This document shows, piece by piece, positions 23,101 through 35,116 of a DNA stretch of 64,000 bases. Source of the DNA: Triatoma infestans (lineage: Eukaryota > Arthropoda > Insecta > Hemiptera > Reduviidae); the NCBI GenBank assembly GCA_011037195.1, contig JAAEAF010014400.1:1-64000 (forward strand), in the 5' to 3' direction. Under the pieces are notes generated by a model that saw only the letters and a program-made list of their open reading frames with translations, was not told the DNA's origin and did not search any database. A program made the position numbers and the translations under genes. Positions within the stretch are counted from its first letter, which is position 1. Each line of letters starts with the position of its first letter.

Positions 23101-25481
23101 CATTTCCATCATTGCCTTTTCGAGTCCATCCTCAAGATTTAGTAGTAGTGCGTTAGCCATACACACATAGGTATTGCAATATAGTTCAAATGATTTTTGT
23201 CAGTCACAATAGCCAGGATTTGAAATGTTCACATCGGTGGTTTAAATTAAAATTAGTTGGTAGGGTAGTAGTAAAAAAGGTACTTAGGAAGTCATCAGTT
23301 ACCTGGTTAACAGCAAAGTAAGGCATTCCTCTGAGTGACGTGGATGAATTTTATTTAGAAGTGTTTTTCTTAAGACGCTGGATTCCCCACATTCTACTAT
23401 ATGTTTCTGGTATTCTGCAATTTTTACGTTAAGGGAGCTCACTAAGGTGTGGTACTTGCGTTATTTTTTTTTTCTTAATGTCTGCGATTACAAACTGTGA
23501 TCTGAAACTGATTCCTATCTGACAAAACCACACTCTAAAATTTTTTCTCCAGTTGGCCGGAAGTTCAAGTTCTTCTTGTACTTCTTTCTGATCATCTGAG
23601 TATCCCATTATATGTGGTATTAGACTTAATAATAATAACTTAATAATGACAATATGGAATGTATCTCACGTTCATTGTCAGATTATCACTTATTTCTTTC
23701 ATTAATAAACGGCACTTTAAATATAAATAACTCTTTATTAAAAACAATAAAAAAAAAAAGCACAATTTCCTAAACCGAAGAAATGTAGAATCTAGGTGAA
23801 CACTGTTTGCATAAAACATATGCCTAAGGGTTAGTGCACCTACTATTTTTGCCCGTCAATACGGAAACAATGTATAAAAACTATGCAAACATTTGTTTAA
23901 AATATTCAAATAAATGCCATTTTTTTGTTTTCCTTGAAAGATAGAAAACATGTTTTAAACACAAATAAATGTTCACAAACATTTGTATATGAAAACTGTA
24001 TGTAGGTTTGGACTAGGCATAACGCAACGCAGTAATGAATTATTAAATAAAAAAAAACTAACCATTTCACTATCTGACTACTCAGTAGTCACAAAACATT
24101 TAAATTTATTACACTTAAAAACTGGGTTGTTTCTTAATTAGATAGCCTCAAATTCATTTCCCAAATAATAGACAATAAAAAGAAAAATTCTATCTACACC
24201 AAGCTGCTTAGCTATAAAATGTGACGTTTCAATTTTATTTATATTGTTTAATAAACCAACAAGTGATATAAAAACAGAACCACAAGTAAATCTTCGCGTT
24301 TATTATAATCCGTGGGGGAAGTATCCAGCTTACAACAATGTGTACCCATCACTCAACACAATATATGTACATAAGACCTAAAGAGATTGATGCTGGTGCA
24401 ACTGTTTGGATTGTGTGAACCTACAAATAAATCCTAGCTCATCCATAACAAACACTCGTGACTCACTCACAATTACATCTTATAATAAACAACTACATTC
24501 TTTTCCACACTAATTCCGAAGGAAGCCACAATAGATTTTCTAAGAACGCACTGGGTTATGCTTTGCAACTATCCCCTTTAAACATCTATGGTGAAGAGAG
24601 AAGGCAGATAAGTGAGTGAACAAAAAATGACCTATTCTTTGAACTAAAAATCAATTAAAAGAAGTGTGTGAAGAAATGCCCTGTGAATGTCATTCAATTT
24701 TTTTTATTTTCGTAAAGAGGCCACCATTAGTGTAAAAATTATTGACAATTTATAGATGAATATTTCCATTCTTTCTTCATTTTAAAATGGATAATAATTT
24801 GAAGATTATTGACTACTCCTCAAAATGTCTCGAGATGCAAATAATAAATTATAAAATGTTTTACGGTTAGCAAAACTCAAAGGGTTACTATTCATTTTAA
24901 AAGCAAAGGAGTAAAAAAAATTCCAATTACCTAATAGCTTTAAAATATATTTACGAAAAAATTATACCCGAAAATCAGGTCAGAATGTAATTTATTCTAC
25001 ATAAAAAAATCGCTGTAGCTGGTTAATAAATCAATTTTAGAAGATTACAAAATTTAGTAATATTTTTAAATTAAATCTTTTTTTACTCAAAGCTATTACA
25101 AAATTTCAGTTTATAGTGATAGGCCGGCAGTAATAACAAAGATGAGTAAACATTCATAAATGTATAAATAACAACCACTTAATAAACTGGAACCACTAAA
25201 ATTTAAGAGTGCTACACAATAACCCTTCAGAAAGTGATAAGGGATGTCAACTTGTATCAGACCTCTTCAAGTTCATGTTTTTCAGCTATATGATTATTCA
25301 TAATTAAAAATGTATTATTTATTTATTAAAAAAGCACCTGTGGTGTAATTTAAGAAATTAAGTAGGTCATCAACTGCAAGATGTTTGTGAAAGCATATTT
25401 GCACCTGTTTATTATAACCTATTTCAAAATAACATATCCATAGTAACATTCAAAAAATCCGGGATAGTTCAAACATCTTAC
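20101..25481. other. Mostly unassigned sequence; possible retroelement scrap
   Basis: No gene was recognised in over 5 kb. Around 22240-22810 base composition is less AT-rich. Scattered peptides such as KNRLRELVSGTRGF and IIGHKL resemble the C-terminus of some non-LTR elements, but no catalytic motif was found, so this is weak. The remainder is AT-rich sequence without recognised repeats. Further exons of the minus-strand gene starting at 25750 could lie here; none was convincing. Confidence 0.3.
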
Positions 25482-25750
25482 CTGTCATTACACTGTAAAT
25501 TTAAATGAACAGGACAAGTATTGGGACAAAATGCATTACCGTCTCCAACACTTGTGCTATTGGCACTGGGAACATTATTAGAATTTGTTCCCATAGTAAA
25601 TAATTTCGATTTTATATCCACTATTTCCTCATTTCTACCATTAATTAATCGTTCTTTATCATCGTCTGAAAGTGAAACATTGTAATTATTTGTAGATACT
25701 TCATCAAAATGATATTTTGGTTCCATTATGTCTTCTCTTGGTGTAGTCAT
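25482..25750 (-). CDS. First coding exon of an unrecognised protein
   Basis: The ATG at 25750-25748 opens 89 codons plus two bases, and the exon ends at a good donor, CAG followed by GTAAGATG (donor at 25481-25480). The peptide is hydrophilic. It starts MTTPREDIMEPKYHFDEVST, has an acidic DDDKERL segment, a Ser/Asn-rich middle, and a short cysteine cluster FCPNTCPVHLNLQC at the end. There is no signal peptide or membrane segment, so a cytosolic or regulatory N-terminus is likely. I do not recognise the family. The following exon was not found, so it may lie beyond a long intron or outside the window. The splice donor and balanced codon use make a real exon more likely than chance. Confidence 0.5.
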
Positions 25751-26780
25751 TACACAATGAACATAAAATAATCAAGTTCGTTATAATATTTAGGAATAAC
25801 AAACACATTTAAAATATAGAAATAAGATAAAAACAAATTGTTTACACCTTATAAAATACAAATCTAAGCAAACCGTTATCCGACCGCTATCCTAACATTT
25901 TAAAAACAGCTGTCCCCTTTTAGGTTGTGTGCGCATATCCTCATGGATCATGGTACATACATATTTAAAGTTTTGTAGAGAGGTAATTTCAAATATTTTT
26001 CAAATCACTTACCTAATCATTTATTAATTTTCAAACAACTTCGGCAAAATAAAAAGAAATCAAATTTTAAAATCAATGAACACAGTCATCATAAATTCAA
26101 ATTAAACTATTGCATAAAAAAAAAAAATTCGTAAAAAGGAATTTAGACAAATCCATTTCTTCTTACTTTGTCTTGGCATCCCCGGCAACCATGATTCCAA
26201 AAAGTATGAACTAAAATATGTGATGAACTTTTTTCGGAAAAATTAGTTTTCTAAATTACATTTTCAGCAACCTATGTTTTAATGATAAGAAATAAAATAA
26301 CATATGACTTTTGCAGTAAGAAGATTATTTGGATTTGAGAATCTAAAAATGCCACCGATGTCTTAATAATGGATTTTTTGGTACAATGGTAAAAAAACAG
26401 ACATGCAAAAATTTTAAAAATAATCTTTTAAAATTTTGAAATAAAATTTGTTGCAAGAAACTATATTAATATTTTCTTTTTAAAAAGTTTATGTAAGTGT
26501 CACATTCAAATGACAAATAACAAGAATAGACGCGATTCTCCATTGAGTTAAAGGTAATATCTTTAGTCATTCTGTTCTGATGTACATTAATTTTCGAGGA
26601 GTTAGCATAAGTTCCCGCCCTTCCTAACCCGTTTCGTTCAAGTGAAATGAAATATGATATGATTTGCATATCATATTGCAAATTCTGTCCAATTATCTTC
26701 AGTAGTTTCTGCTTGATACTGTTTCAAATTAATGTATTTTTGTTTTTTCGAATTTTCCTTTTGTCCGATGTCTCTCACAC
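25751..26780. other. Likely 5' flank of the 25.7-kb exon, otherwise empty
   Basis: AT-rich sequence. It should include the promoter and 5' UTR of the minus-strand gene, but no element could be pinned down. No repeat family was recognised. Confidence 0.4.
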
Positions 26781-26789
26781 TAATATTTA

Positions 26790-27560
26790 AAAGTCCATAA
26801 AGATTCGTTAGAATCAGTGCAAAGGAGATTTCTTCGTCTTTTGTGGTTCAGAGAATCAGGAGTATACGGTGATACACCTAACGAACTGTTACTTGAAATG
26901 ACTGGACTGAAAACACTTGACAGCAGACGATATAACACTGACGTTATATTTACCTACAATCTAATACACTGTCCCGAACTATTGTACTCACTCGACTTTC
27001 ATATTCCCCAACGAAACACGAGACAACACCTAACGTTTGCAAAGAGATCCTACCAGACTAACTACAGTAAGTACTCCAGACTACCAAGACTAATGGAATA
27101 TCGTAACGCCTTACCTCTACTGATTGTGATTTATTTAATACTAACTTGCCAACACTAAACAAAGTATTGGAAAATTAAAAATCTAACATCCGAAAATACT
27201 AGTCCTCTTTGTCCATTTTGGTAAGTTCCTCCTTCTGTACTTACTTTCTATCTTATTACACCTTTCCCTGGTACACCTTTAGTTTTTTTATTTTTATTTT
27301 ATTTTTTTGTTTTTATTTTGTATTTTTTTTGTTGTCTGTTAAGAAGTTACTTTTCTGTTAAGTAGATTAAGAAGTTAATTTTCTGTTAAATAGATTATAT
27401 TTTGTATTGTTAATAGGCAGGTAATTATAATTTGAATATAGTAATATCTTTAAAATTTTTATATATCTGATGTTTATTTTGTACGAATTCTATTTTTGTA
27501 CGATTTATTAAGCAACTAATCTTGTAACTGGGTAATACCGGTAAATAAATAAATAATAAC
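26790..27560 (+). pseudogene. Jockey-like LINE 3' end
   Basis: A 113-codon open segment (26817-27158) starts MQRRFLRLLWFRE and contains GLKTLDSRRYNTDVIF, CPELLYSLDFHIPQRNTR and a TFAKRSYQTNY block. This is the conserved C-terminal region downstream of reverse transcriptase in Jockey/CR1-type elements (VQRRFLR, L..RR..D..F, F.IP.R.TR). It is followed by a T-rich 3' UTR and a GTAAATAAATAAATAA tail at about 27540-27556, typical of LINE insertion. The 5' part is absent, so the copy is 5'-truncated and dead. Confidence 0.75.
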
Positions 27561-27659
27561 CAATCGCCCATTTTCGGTATATTTTTACGCACTCGTAGGA
27601 TTCTCAAAACTCTTATTTCCATAACCCAATTTCGAAAATTTAACACAAATCACTTCTTA

Positions 27660-29200
27660 AATCACTAATCTATCTGGAACATGGGGCTTCTCTAGAAAAG
27701 TTCTGCACTTAGGCACCATAATACACCCCACATAAGACAACTCACATAAGCCCTGTCTCATTAAAAAAAGAAATCTTTGATCCCTCGGGTTCGGCGCCAA
27801 ATTACTGAAATCGCCTGCGAGCATAGTATTCACATTCTCCAAGAAGATGAAACGCTGTTTCGTCCTTCTGGCTACATTTCCTTCCGAGTGGATCCGCTGT
27901 GATACCCTACTATATAAATGCTTCCTTAAAGGGCAATGGTAGTGATTCTCCTTAAGACTGCTTTCCTTTGCCAAGGAGATAAATTGTACAAGTCTTTGAA
28001 GGGTCCTCCAAGAAATCTGAAGTGCCTCTGTTCCGCAATTCTTTGCCAATGAATTGTGTGTTTCCATGATAACTTTTTTTCAATGGACCTGCAGGCAGTT
28101 TTGTGCAAGATGCCGCAGAAAGGCTCAGGACCAATGGGCGGACGTGAGGCGCCCTCCTTTGCCAATCTGTCGGCCTCTTGGTTTCTTTGAATACCCTGTT
28201 ACCCCGGCACCCAACATAGCCGCAAGTTATTATGGTTCGCCAGGGATTCCAGTTCGTTACGGCATTCTTCAACAATCTTCGATCTAACATAGTTCGCCTC
28301 TAAGACTTTAGTACCGCTTGACAATCAGAAGGATGCACTTTTTCTGTTCGATATGCCCTTATTGCTAAGAAACTGCAATTTGAGTGTTTCTGGATATTGA
28401 GGGTGCCTTCACCAGCACGAACTCAGGCTCAATCCTTGGTGAAGGAAAGGTATTAGGTCGATCGTACCATCATAAGGTGGATTGGAAACTTGCTCAAGTC
28501 AAGTAGAATAATCCAGCGGCTTTTTGGGGAAAGGTAGATAACCTATGAGAGACTGTCCCCAGGGTCTCCGCTTTTGTGGTGTATGGTCGTGGATGATTTA
28601 CTAAAGGAGCTTGGCCTTAGAGGGTGCTCTATCCCGGGTCAGCGGATGATATCACTGGTGGTCAGGGGCAGGCAAATAATTATTGGAGAACTCATGCAGG
28701 AAGCTCTTAAGTTTATACAGCACTTGTGTAGAAGACTATGCCTTATTGTGAACCCCTCTAACACTATCCTGGTTTCCTTCATATGAAGGGAATGCAAGCC
28801 TCTAAACCTAATCCAGCATTTTTTTGTAAAGCCCCTCTCACCCTATGCCACCAGACTAGGAAGGAGAATATAACTATGGGTCTTACCGTCGTGACATAGT
28901 TCGATCTGGCATAGTTCGCCTCTAAGGTTTTTAGTATCGCCTGACTATCAAAAGGATGCAATTCTTCTGTTTTTATGCCTATTGCTAAGAAACAGCAATT
29001 GAAGTGTTTCCTATGTAGCATCATAGGTTTAAGGCCCCATGTTTTATCAGTGCATCTTTTTGGTCCACAAAGCCTTTATTCCTTTGTTAGTAACATGTTC
29101 CTCATGGAAACTCTAACTTAAATTTGGGCCCAATATAAGTCCAAGATATTTTACTCTGCCTGTTATTGGACTAGTGCTCCACGAAAGGAGGGCGCCCTGA
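27660..29200. pseudogene. Rearranged fragments of an RNase H-bearing LINE
   Basis: Fragments of the element seen at 35330-37330 appear in both orientations. On the minus strand, 27926-28400 gives an RNase H C-terminus with LAKEGASRPPIGPEPFCGI. On the plus strand, 28540-28785 gives the reverse transcriptase part GSPLLWCMVVDDLLKELGL with LIVNPS; the YADD box around 28636 reads through only after a frameshift. On the minus strand, 28780-29030 gives another RNase H piece with FDSQAILKTLEANYARS, which duplicates 28290-28400. The order shows inversion and duplication after insertion. Confidence 0.65.
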
Positions 29201-29565
29201 ATCCATCAAGTTTCCTTCTCCTCGTGAATAACACCATAGAAGATGAGTAAGAATTTATATTAACACAGCAGTGCCATATCTGCAACATTGAGATAATTTT
29301 CAAAAATTACCTACAAGTACATAATCACCAGGTCAGGTGCATAACCCTGATCGAACTTAAAGCAGTAAACTGAGAAAAAAAACATAAATAAAAATTTATT
29401 AGACTATTATTAGTAAATAAGTTTATATCTTTATAATAATTAATAAATCAGTCTACTGTTTTTTTTTTCTGATTCAGTGAATAATATAGATAGTTGTTTT
29501 TATTAGTAAATGAAATCCTGTACGGCATTTTATTATATAAAAAACATAAAAATAAAGAATTAAAA
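29201..29565. other. No recognised feature
   Basis: AT-rich sequence between a LINE fragment and a SINE; nothing else was seen. Confidence 0.45.
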
Positions 29566-29569
29566 GGGT

Positions 29570-29795
29570 AGGGATTAGCTCAGTGATAGCGCGCTGGATT
29601 TGTACTAGGTTGGCCCGGGTTCGAATCTAGACAATGCTGGCCTTAGATTTTCTTGTCTTAGGAGCCTTTATAGATCACCGTTCGGTGACAGGCAAGGTTG
29701 TTTTAATGAGAGCACTGCCTGAAGGTCGGCAATGCAGTAAGAAGATCCCGGGCTCCAATAACCCAAATGTTGAAGCGTCAAAAGAAAAAAAACTA
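29570..29795 (+). repeat. tRNA-derived SINE with divergent anticodon arm
   Basis: The head has GGGATTAGCTCAGTGATAGC, a changed anticodon arm (GGATTTGTACTAGG) and B box GGTTCGAATC. The body shares the GATCACCGTTCGGTGACAGG and GAGAGCAC blocks with the Gly-like copies. It may be a subfamily whose head was replaced or mutated. Confidence 0.7.
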
Positions 29796-30020
29796 CAATA
29801 TAAATAATTTGACAAGAATTAAAATTTATAGATGCATCCATACAACAATTTTTCTTGGTAGTATAAGTGGCAAAAGTTGATGGCTACAATCTGGAGTCTT
29901 TATACACAGGGTAAATTTATAATATATTCCAGTTCTTTAGGAGATATTTACTTTTAGATGAAAAGCAAGCGTGGTAATTGAAATTGTTATTGGAGTCTTA
30001 TAGAAATTGCTGTAGAAACT

Positions 30021-30502
30021 AGTGCCGGTATAGTGTGCGCTCTACCAGCCCTAATGATATCTACTGTATAAAGTATGTGCTCTACTCTAGTAAATATAAC
30101 GTTACTAGAGTAAGGCATTCAATAATCTCTTTTACGGGGTGCTCCGACCTCCGCATCTCCCGTTTACCCCCCAAAAAAATCTCTTACCCGGTTAAATTCG
30201 AAAATAAGTGGATCACGGTTCTATTTTCGCGCGCTTACTGTAATGAGGGATGGCCATAAGTAAAGTTCAACCGTGATAATAAATGTTTAATAATATGTGG
30301 ATTGGTCCGCAATGCTGGATATCATCTGATATTTTATCCGTCGTAGCATGTATATTTTATTCATAATTTGCATGCTACGGCGGATATAATGCCAGATATG
30401 ATAATAAATGTTTTGAAAATATTGGGTTTAATTTTAATTTTTGTGAATAGTGCATACTACATGACAATCATGGTGGTAGAGCGCACACTATACCAGCACC
30501 CT
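30021..30502. mobile_element. MITE with nested inverted repeats
   Basis: Terminal inverted repeats share GGTATAGTGTGCGCTCTACC (30026-30045, and the complement at about 30473-30492). Inside, ATCCGTCGTAGCATG near 30338 pairs with CATGCTACGGCGGAT near 30371. The element is about 480 bp and has no coding content. No clear target duplication was found. Confidence 0.65.
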
Positions 30503-30633
30503 AATTTCCTTCGGATTCAGAACGTCTCAGATTTCTGGTTATCTTTCACTTAGTAGATTGAACTTTTGATATAAATATAAAGGTTTGGTAATAAAAGCAT
30601 AAAGGTTTGACCGTTGATAAAGATAATAAAAGA

Positions 30634-30700
30634 AGCAAAATGTTGATTGATTGGGTTCAAAACAAAGGTTTCTTGGGCCCCAACCAACCAACATTTTGCT
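30634..30700. repeat. Inverted repeat upstream of TSEN34
   Basis: Arms AGCAAAATGTTGATTGATTG (plus GG) and CCCAACCAACCAACATTTTG (plus CT) are about 22 bp with two or three mismatches, around a 22-nt loop. It lies 330 bp before the TSEN34 start codon and could be part of a foldback element. Confidence 0.6.
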
Positions 30701-31032
30701 TGTTTGATTAACCTTTACCTTGGGCTACATCCGTATTATTTACTTCTGCTTATAAAAATATGATGATAAAACAATAAATTTTAGATGATTTTTATTTTTG
30801 TGTAGAAGTAAGTAGTCCATATTAGATTTTTTGTAACAATTTTATTACAATAATTACAGTGAATTATTTATTTCATTTCTAGAGGAGGTTATAGTATGGT
30901 TTTCAAATAGCATTGAGGCTACCTTTTGGTTACCGAATCTATAAACAAATATAAACTGTACGGATAAATTAAGAAAATTAGTTATTTTATTTATAAAAAA
31001 TCAATTAAATCTGATACTCACCACTATAAAAT

Positions 31033-34000
31033 ATGTCCGGTGATCATAATAGAAGAGAACCTTTGCGTATAATATTTCACAATGGAAATGCTTTAGTTTG
31101 GAACATTAAAGGTAATTTTTTTTAATGAAGTTCGAATCATGATTTTTCTTTTGATTTTGTGTTGTTAAAGCACTGAGCTATATAAATCATAGAAACCCAC
31201 TTAGATATAAATTCTGTTTAAAGATTGGCTCACTTTAAGAAAAGAACATGGTATATTGGGAAATTTAATAGGATGTATTTCACATTTACCGAGACAAGAT
31301 ATAATCAATGGATTGCCAATGAAGCTGTTACCCGAAGAAGTAACTCTAATTCTTCAGAAAAACATTGGAAAGGTTTACACTTACAAAAATCCATATGGAA
31401 CGAGATCATTAGAGTTACAGGCTAAATATGCCTCTTATTTGGAAAAAGTTAAAAAAGAACAAGTAAATAGTTTGTAGTTTATTATAGTATGAATTTTATC
31501 TATATTTTGAAAACATTTTAATTGCAGTGCATATTATTTTAGATAGAATGTTATGAGGAGAAACGGAAAAAGGAAGTATTAGGAATGTTAGATAGAATAA
31601 TAGAAGGAAAGAAAAGAAAACTTAGTAACAAAGAAATAATCAATATTGATAAAGAAGCAATATTAAAAACAGAATTGGAAAAGACAAATGAAAATTTAGC
31701 TGAAAATGTGTTCACACAGATCCCGACAGGTAAATTGTTACAATAATATATCAACCCAATTTCTTAATAGCAATTGATAATGATAGATATAATAAATATG
31801 AAATGAAAAAATACATTGGCTGTACCCCAATATCAATTTTTAGTCAATCTTTTTACTTTTTTGATACGTTTAAATAGCTTCTGTACCAGAGGCCGCTTAC
31901 GAATCTTTTCTGCGTTGGCAAGTATCAGGTACAAGAAAGTGAATATTGAAAACAATCAATACGATTTGATGAAATAAGTATAATGTACCACAGCCATAAT
32001 ATTTTTTATCGCTCAGTTTCCACAAAAGGTAAATTTTCAAAAGTTGTAATGTTTTTTGAACATGGAGATGGGGGTTTCATCTCAAGAGGTGAACAGAGTG
32101 TTTAGAAGAGGAAAGAATTCTTTGTAAAAATTTAGGTTGTTTTAGTATTCACCCAGCGAAATCTGTTTGAATAATGTTTATTAGGGGACTATGTGAGAAT
32201 CCGTCAATCAAAGTCTGTCCAGTTTCTTTTAGACAATGTAGAAATTTAAGAACTTATTCACAAAACAGTTACAGCATATTTAAAAAAAAAAAGGAACCAA
32301 GGCGGTAAAATCTGTGATACTCTATAATAGTGCGAACTAAACCATTTACTAAATGCTTACCTGAACATCCGTTTGATAAACTATAAATAAGTTTATCTTG
32401 AATAGTGAAACACGGTCGGAAATTGGCTTAATTATTATTCAGTTTCCTTTTAAAAATAGTATTTAAATAATCAATATTAAGTTATTTGACTGCCCACATA
32501 TAGATTTTGAAATAAATATAATATTAACATAAGCAAGGGAAGGGATTAGCTCAGTGGTTAGCGTGTTGGGCTCCCACGCGGAGGTCCCGGGTTCGAGTCC
32601 ACTTCTGGGATTTTTCCTTTCTAGGAGACTCTACAGCTCACTGTCCGTCGACGGAAGTGTTGTCAGTAACGAGAGAACACTCGCTCTCTGGATATTCAAC
32701 TAAACGAACAACATCAATCGCCAGCGCAGCCTAGTTCTTTTATATTGGGTCGCGCGATGCTGAATGGCTGAAAAACCGAAGTCATGGCATAGGAAAATAT
32801 GTAATCGCTCTAGCTGTACAGGGAGGGTAACTTTGCCTGATTCGCCATAGGCATTCTACACATTGCCTAATGTCTTCAGGTAATGTATGAAATGCCTTGG
32901 CATTCTACACAATGCCTGATTTCATACTTTGCCGGTAACATATAAATATTACTGTCGCATTAAATAGTATAGTAGTGTACACTTCCACACTAGCTTTATG
33001 ATAATTTAGCAAACTGACCAAGCTGAATGTCCGAATCCAATAAAGCAAAAAAAAAAAAAACAGGATAAGACGGACATCCATTTGCGCTAATTAAAAAAAA
33101 GAAGAAGTGGTTCGTTGACGAAGCATTCCCCGGCTGTTTTCATTCGATTACCCTACAGATGCACTTATATGTATTTAGATAGTTAGGGAATAGTGCATTG
33201 AAGGGTTGAATAGCTCTACTGGCGAAGTTTCCTTGCTCTCTCTCCCCACTGTTTGCCACAGGATATGTATATATAATGTCATTATTAGAAGGAAGTATAG
33301 ATGCTTCTAGAATAAAATGTTGACAAATAAAGTTCAAAACACTTAAGGCAGCAACGATGAAGTTAAAAATATAATAATACTTGATAGGATATGTGCTTTT
33401 CATAACCTACTACCTGTTTGTTTTATTATATCTTACTGTCATCTGTTTCCAAAGTACATTTCAAAAAACCTTAAAACAGAAACAATCTCAATGTTTTCAT
33501 AATACTTTGAATTCAGTTAGTTAGAAGTTGCAGCTGGTTTTCATTTATTACAGTATTTATATCGCGAATTTTTTTTTTTGTTTAATTTAAAAAAAAAAGT
33601 AATTAAATTATGTCTCATTTGTCTTTATTTTTCCGCATATATATTAAGAATTTTATGTATTGAGGATATTTAGGAATCCTTTTTTTTTTTTTTGTAGTTG
33701 ATCCATGGTTTAATGAAGAGGATTTTGTCTTCGCTAAATGGGATTATCCTAAAACGCCTAAAGAGAAATTAAAGTATAGAATCTTTAAAGATCTTATAGC
33801 AAACAAACATTACTTTATTACTTCGGGATCAAAATTTGGTGGTGATTTTTTAGTATATCCAGGTGAACCAATAAAATTTCATGCATTCTTCATTGTTATA
33901 TGTGTTTTACCAGAAACAAATTTATCATTGCTTGATATTATTATGCATGCAAGACTGGGAACAATGACAAAGAAAACATTTGTTATTGCTAGCATAAATA

Positions 34001-34050
34001 AGTACGATGAAATAACATATAGTAGTTTTGAATGGACTAGTAAAAGTTAA
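31033..34050 (+). CDS. TSEN34: tRNA-splicing endonuclease subunit Sen34, catalytic
   Basis: This nuclear subunit cuts the 3' splice site of intron-containing pre-tRNAs within the TSEN2-TSEN34-TSEN15-TSEN54 complex. Four exons join in frame with GT-AG borders: 31033-31111, 31224-31462, 31543-31729 and 33698-34050, giving 285 aa, close to the usual ~300. The N-terminal domain starts MSGDHNRREPLRIIFHNGNA and includes the family's PMKLLPEEV segment (exon 2). A lysine/glutamate-rich linker fills exon 3. The C-terminal nuclease domain in exon 4 has SGSKFGGDFLVYPGEP. The catalytic triad is Tyr222, His230 and Lys261; the 8- and 31-residue spacings equal those known for human TSEN34 (Y247, H255, K286). 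Intron 3 is about 2 kb and holds a SINE. No frame damage was seen, so the gene is probably functional. Confidence 0.95.
32540..32700 (+). repeat. tRNA-derived SINE in TSEN34 intron 3
   Basis: Best-preserved head of the Gly(CCC)-like family: GGGATTAGCTCAGTGGTTAG, CTCCCACGCGGAGG, and B box GGTTCGAGTCC. The body has CTCTACAGCTCACTGTCCG and AACGAGAGAACAC. It lies in sense orientation inside the intron. The rest of the intron (31730-33697) shows nothing else recognised. Confidence 0.8.
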
Positions 34051-34766
34051 TTTTTTTTTTTCAGTATTTCTTATCTTTCGAAATTAATTATTCTAAATAA
34101 GACTGTATTATTATTTAAAATATTTGTATATTTCTGTGGCCATTTAGGTCCGAATTATTTATAAAAACTTGAATGATGAGGATAAATTGTTTTGCTTTTT
34201 TTTAAATTTAGTGTCCATTTCTTTATCTTTAACTGAAGATGAGTCTGAGATAGCACAGGCCCACCTTCTAAAGCATTGTAGAGACTTTTTCACCTGACAT
34301 TACATCAGGACATCTCCGAAGGGTATGCAATTTTTAACTTATTAAGAAAGGCACATATATATATATGTTCGATAGTTAGGTATAGGTACGATAGTTCAGT
34401 ATATGAAAGTGCATATGTTATAAAAAAAAACAAAATGTCGGTAAAATTAAATTATTTCATTCAAAGTAACAAGAAGAAATGTAATAACGAAGCAAGTGGT
34501 ATGAAGCATTTCCAAGTCTATTTCATCTTTATCAAAATCCAAATGTTAGCAAAACCAAATGTAACTGTTTTAAAAAATCTGGAAAACAGAGTTATTTTCC
34601 TGCCGAAGCAATTAGCCCTGAAAATGGATGGCGCTGTAGCGTCGTGCCTTTACTCTGCTGTCAATGGATAAAGGTACTTATTAAGCTGTGTGTTAATTAA
34701 TGTTGAGTTTTTTTAAATGGCGATGTTGTTAATTATATAGCTTATTTTATACTACTATTATGTCTT
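34051..34766. other. TSEN34 3' flank, no other feature
   Basis: This should hold the TSEN34 3' UTR; a T-rich run follows the stop directly, and a clear AATAAA was not found close by. The rest is AT-rich. Confidence 0.45.
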
Positions 34767-34861
34767 GACGAGTAAGAGTGTCGCGGCGATAAGCGCAAAA
34801 GGGTGTGGGCGAGAGCCCGCCTGGAGCCGTCGCTGATGCAGATCTTGGTGGTAGTAGCAAA
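34767..34861 (+). pseudogene. 28S rRNA fragment
   Basis: About 95 bp reads like the conserved 28S segment that begins GACGAGTAAGAG and ends with GTGCAGATCTTGGTGGTAGT in other animals (here ATGCAGATCTTGGTGGTAGT) and GTAGCAAA. The GC content is far above the flanks. It stops where a hammerhead unit begins (GCTTCATTTTGTGG). It is an isolated fragment, not a rDNA unit. Recognition is from memory of 28S sequence. Confidence 0.7.
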
Positions 34862-34990
34862 TTCTCCTGCTTCATTTTGTGGCCATCGACCGGTTTCGTA
34901 CGTTCGCCCATCATCAGAATGTCTTGATAAACACAGTGATAACACAGACTTGCACAGAGGAAAATGAAAAGTGCCGGGCCCAAGCACATC
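34862..34990 (-). mobile_element. Hammerhead unit fused to the 28S fragment
   Basis: The minus-strand unit carries the motif at 34884-34921 plus the ACACAGTGATAACACAGAC spacer block seen at 4060 and 19145. It abuts the 28S fragment without any sequence between them. Confidence 0.6.
34884..34921 (-). ncRNA. Putative hammerhead ribozyme, weakened stems
   Basis: Minus strand: CATT (pairs with GATG through one wobble), CTGATGA, extra T, stem II GGGC against GTAC with mismatch, GAAACCGGTC and GATG. The core is complete. Cleavage, if any, would follow the GGTC. Confidence 0.5.
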
Positions 34991-35116
34991 AAATCTAGGA
35001 ATTACCCACCATGGTTTCTCTTACTTAATACATTTACAAAATTGACAATTTTTTTTTAATTTAAGAAATTTTTTTAGAGCTCTAGCTATAGCAGGGTGGG
35101 GTAACATGCTGGTAGG

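Noticed and set aside
34742..34992. Two overlapping 81-codon antisense frames
   Set aside because: They run antisense across the 28S rRNA fragment and the ribozyme unit; their peptides are translations of rRNA.
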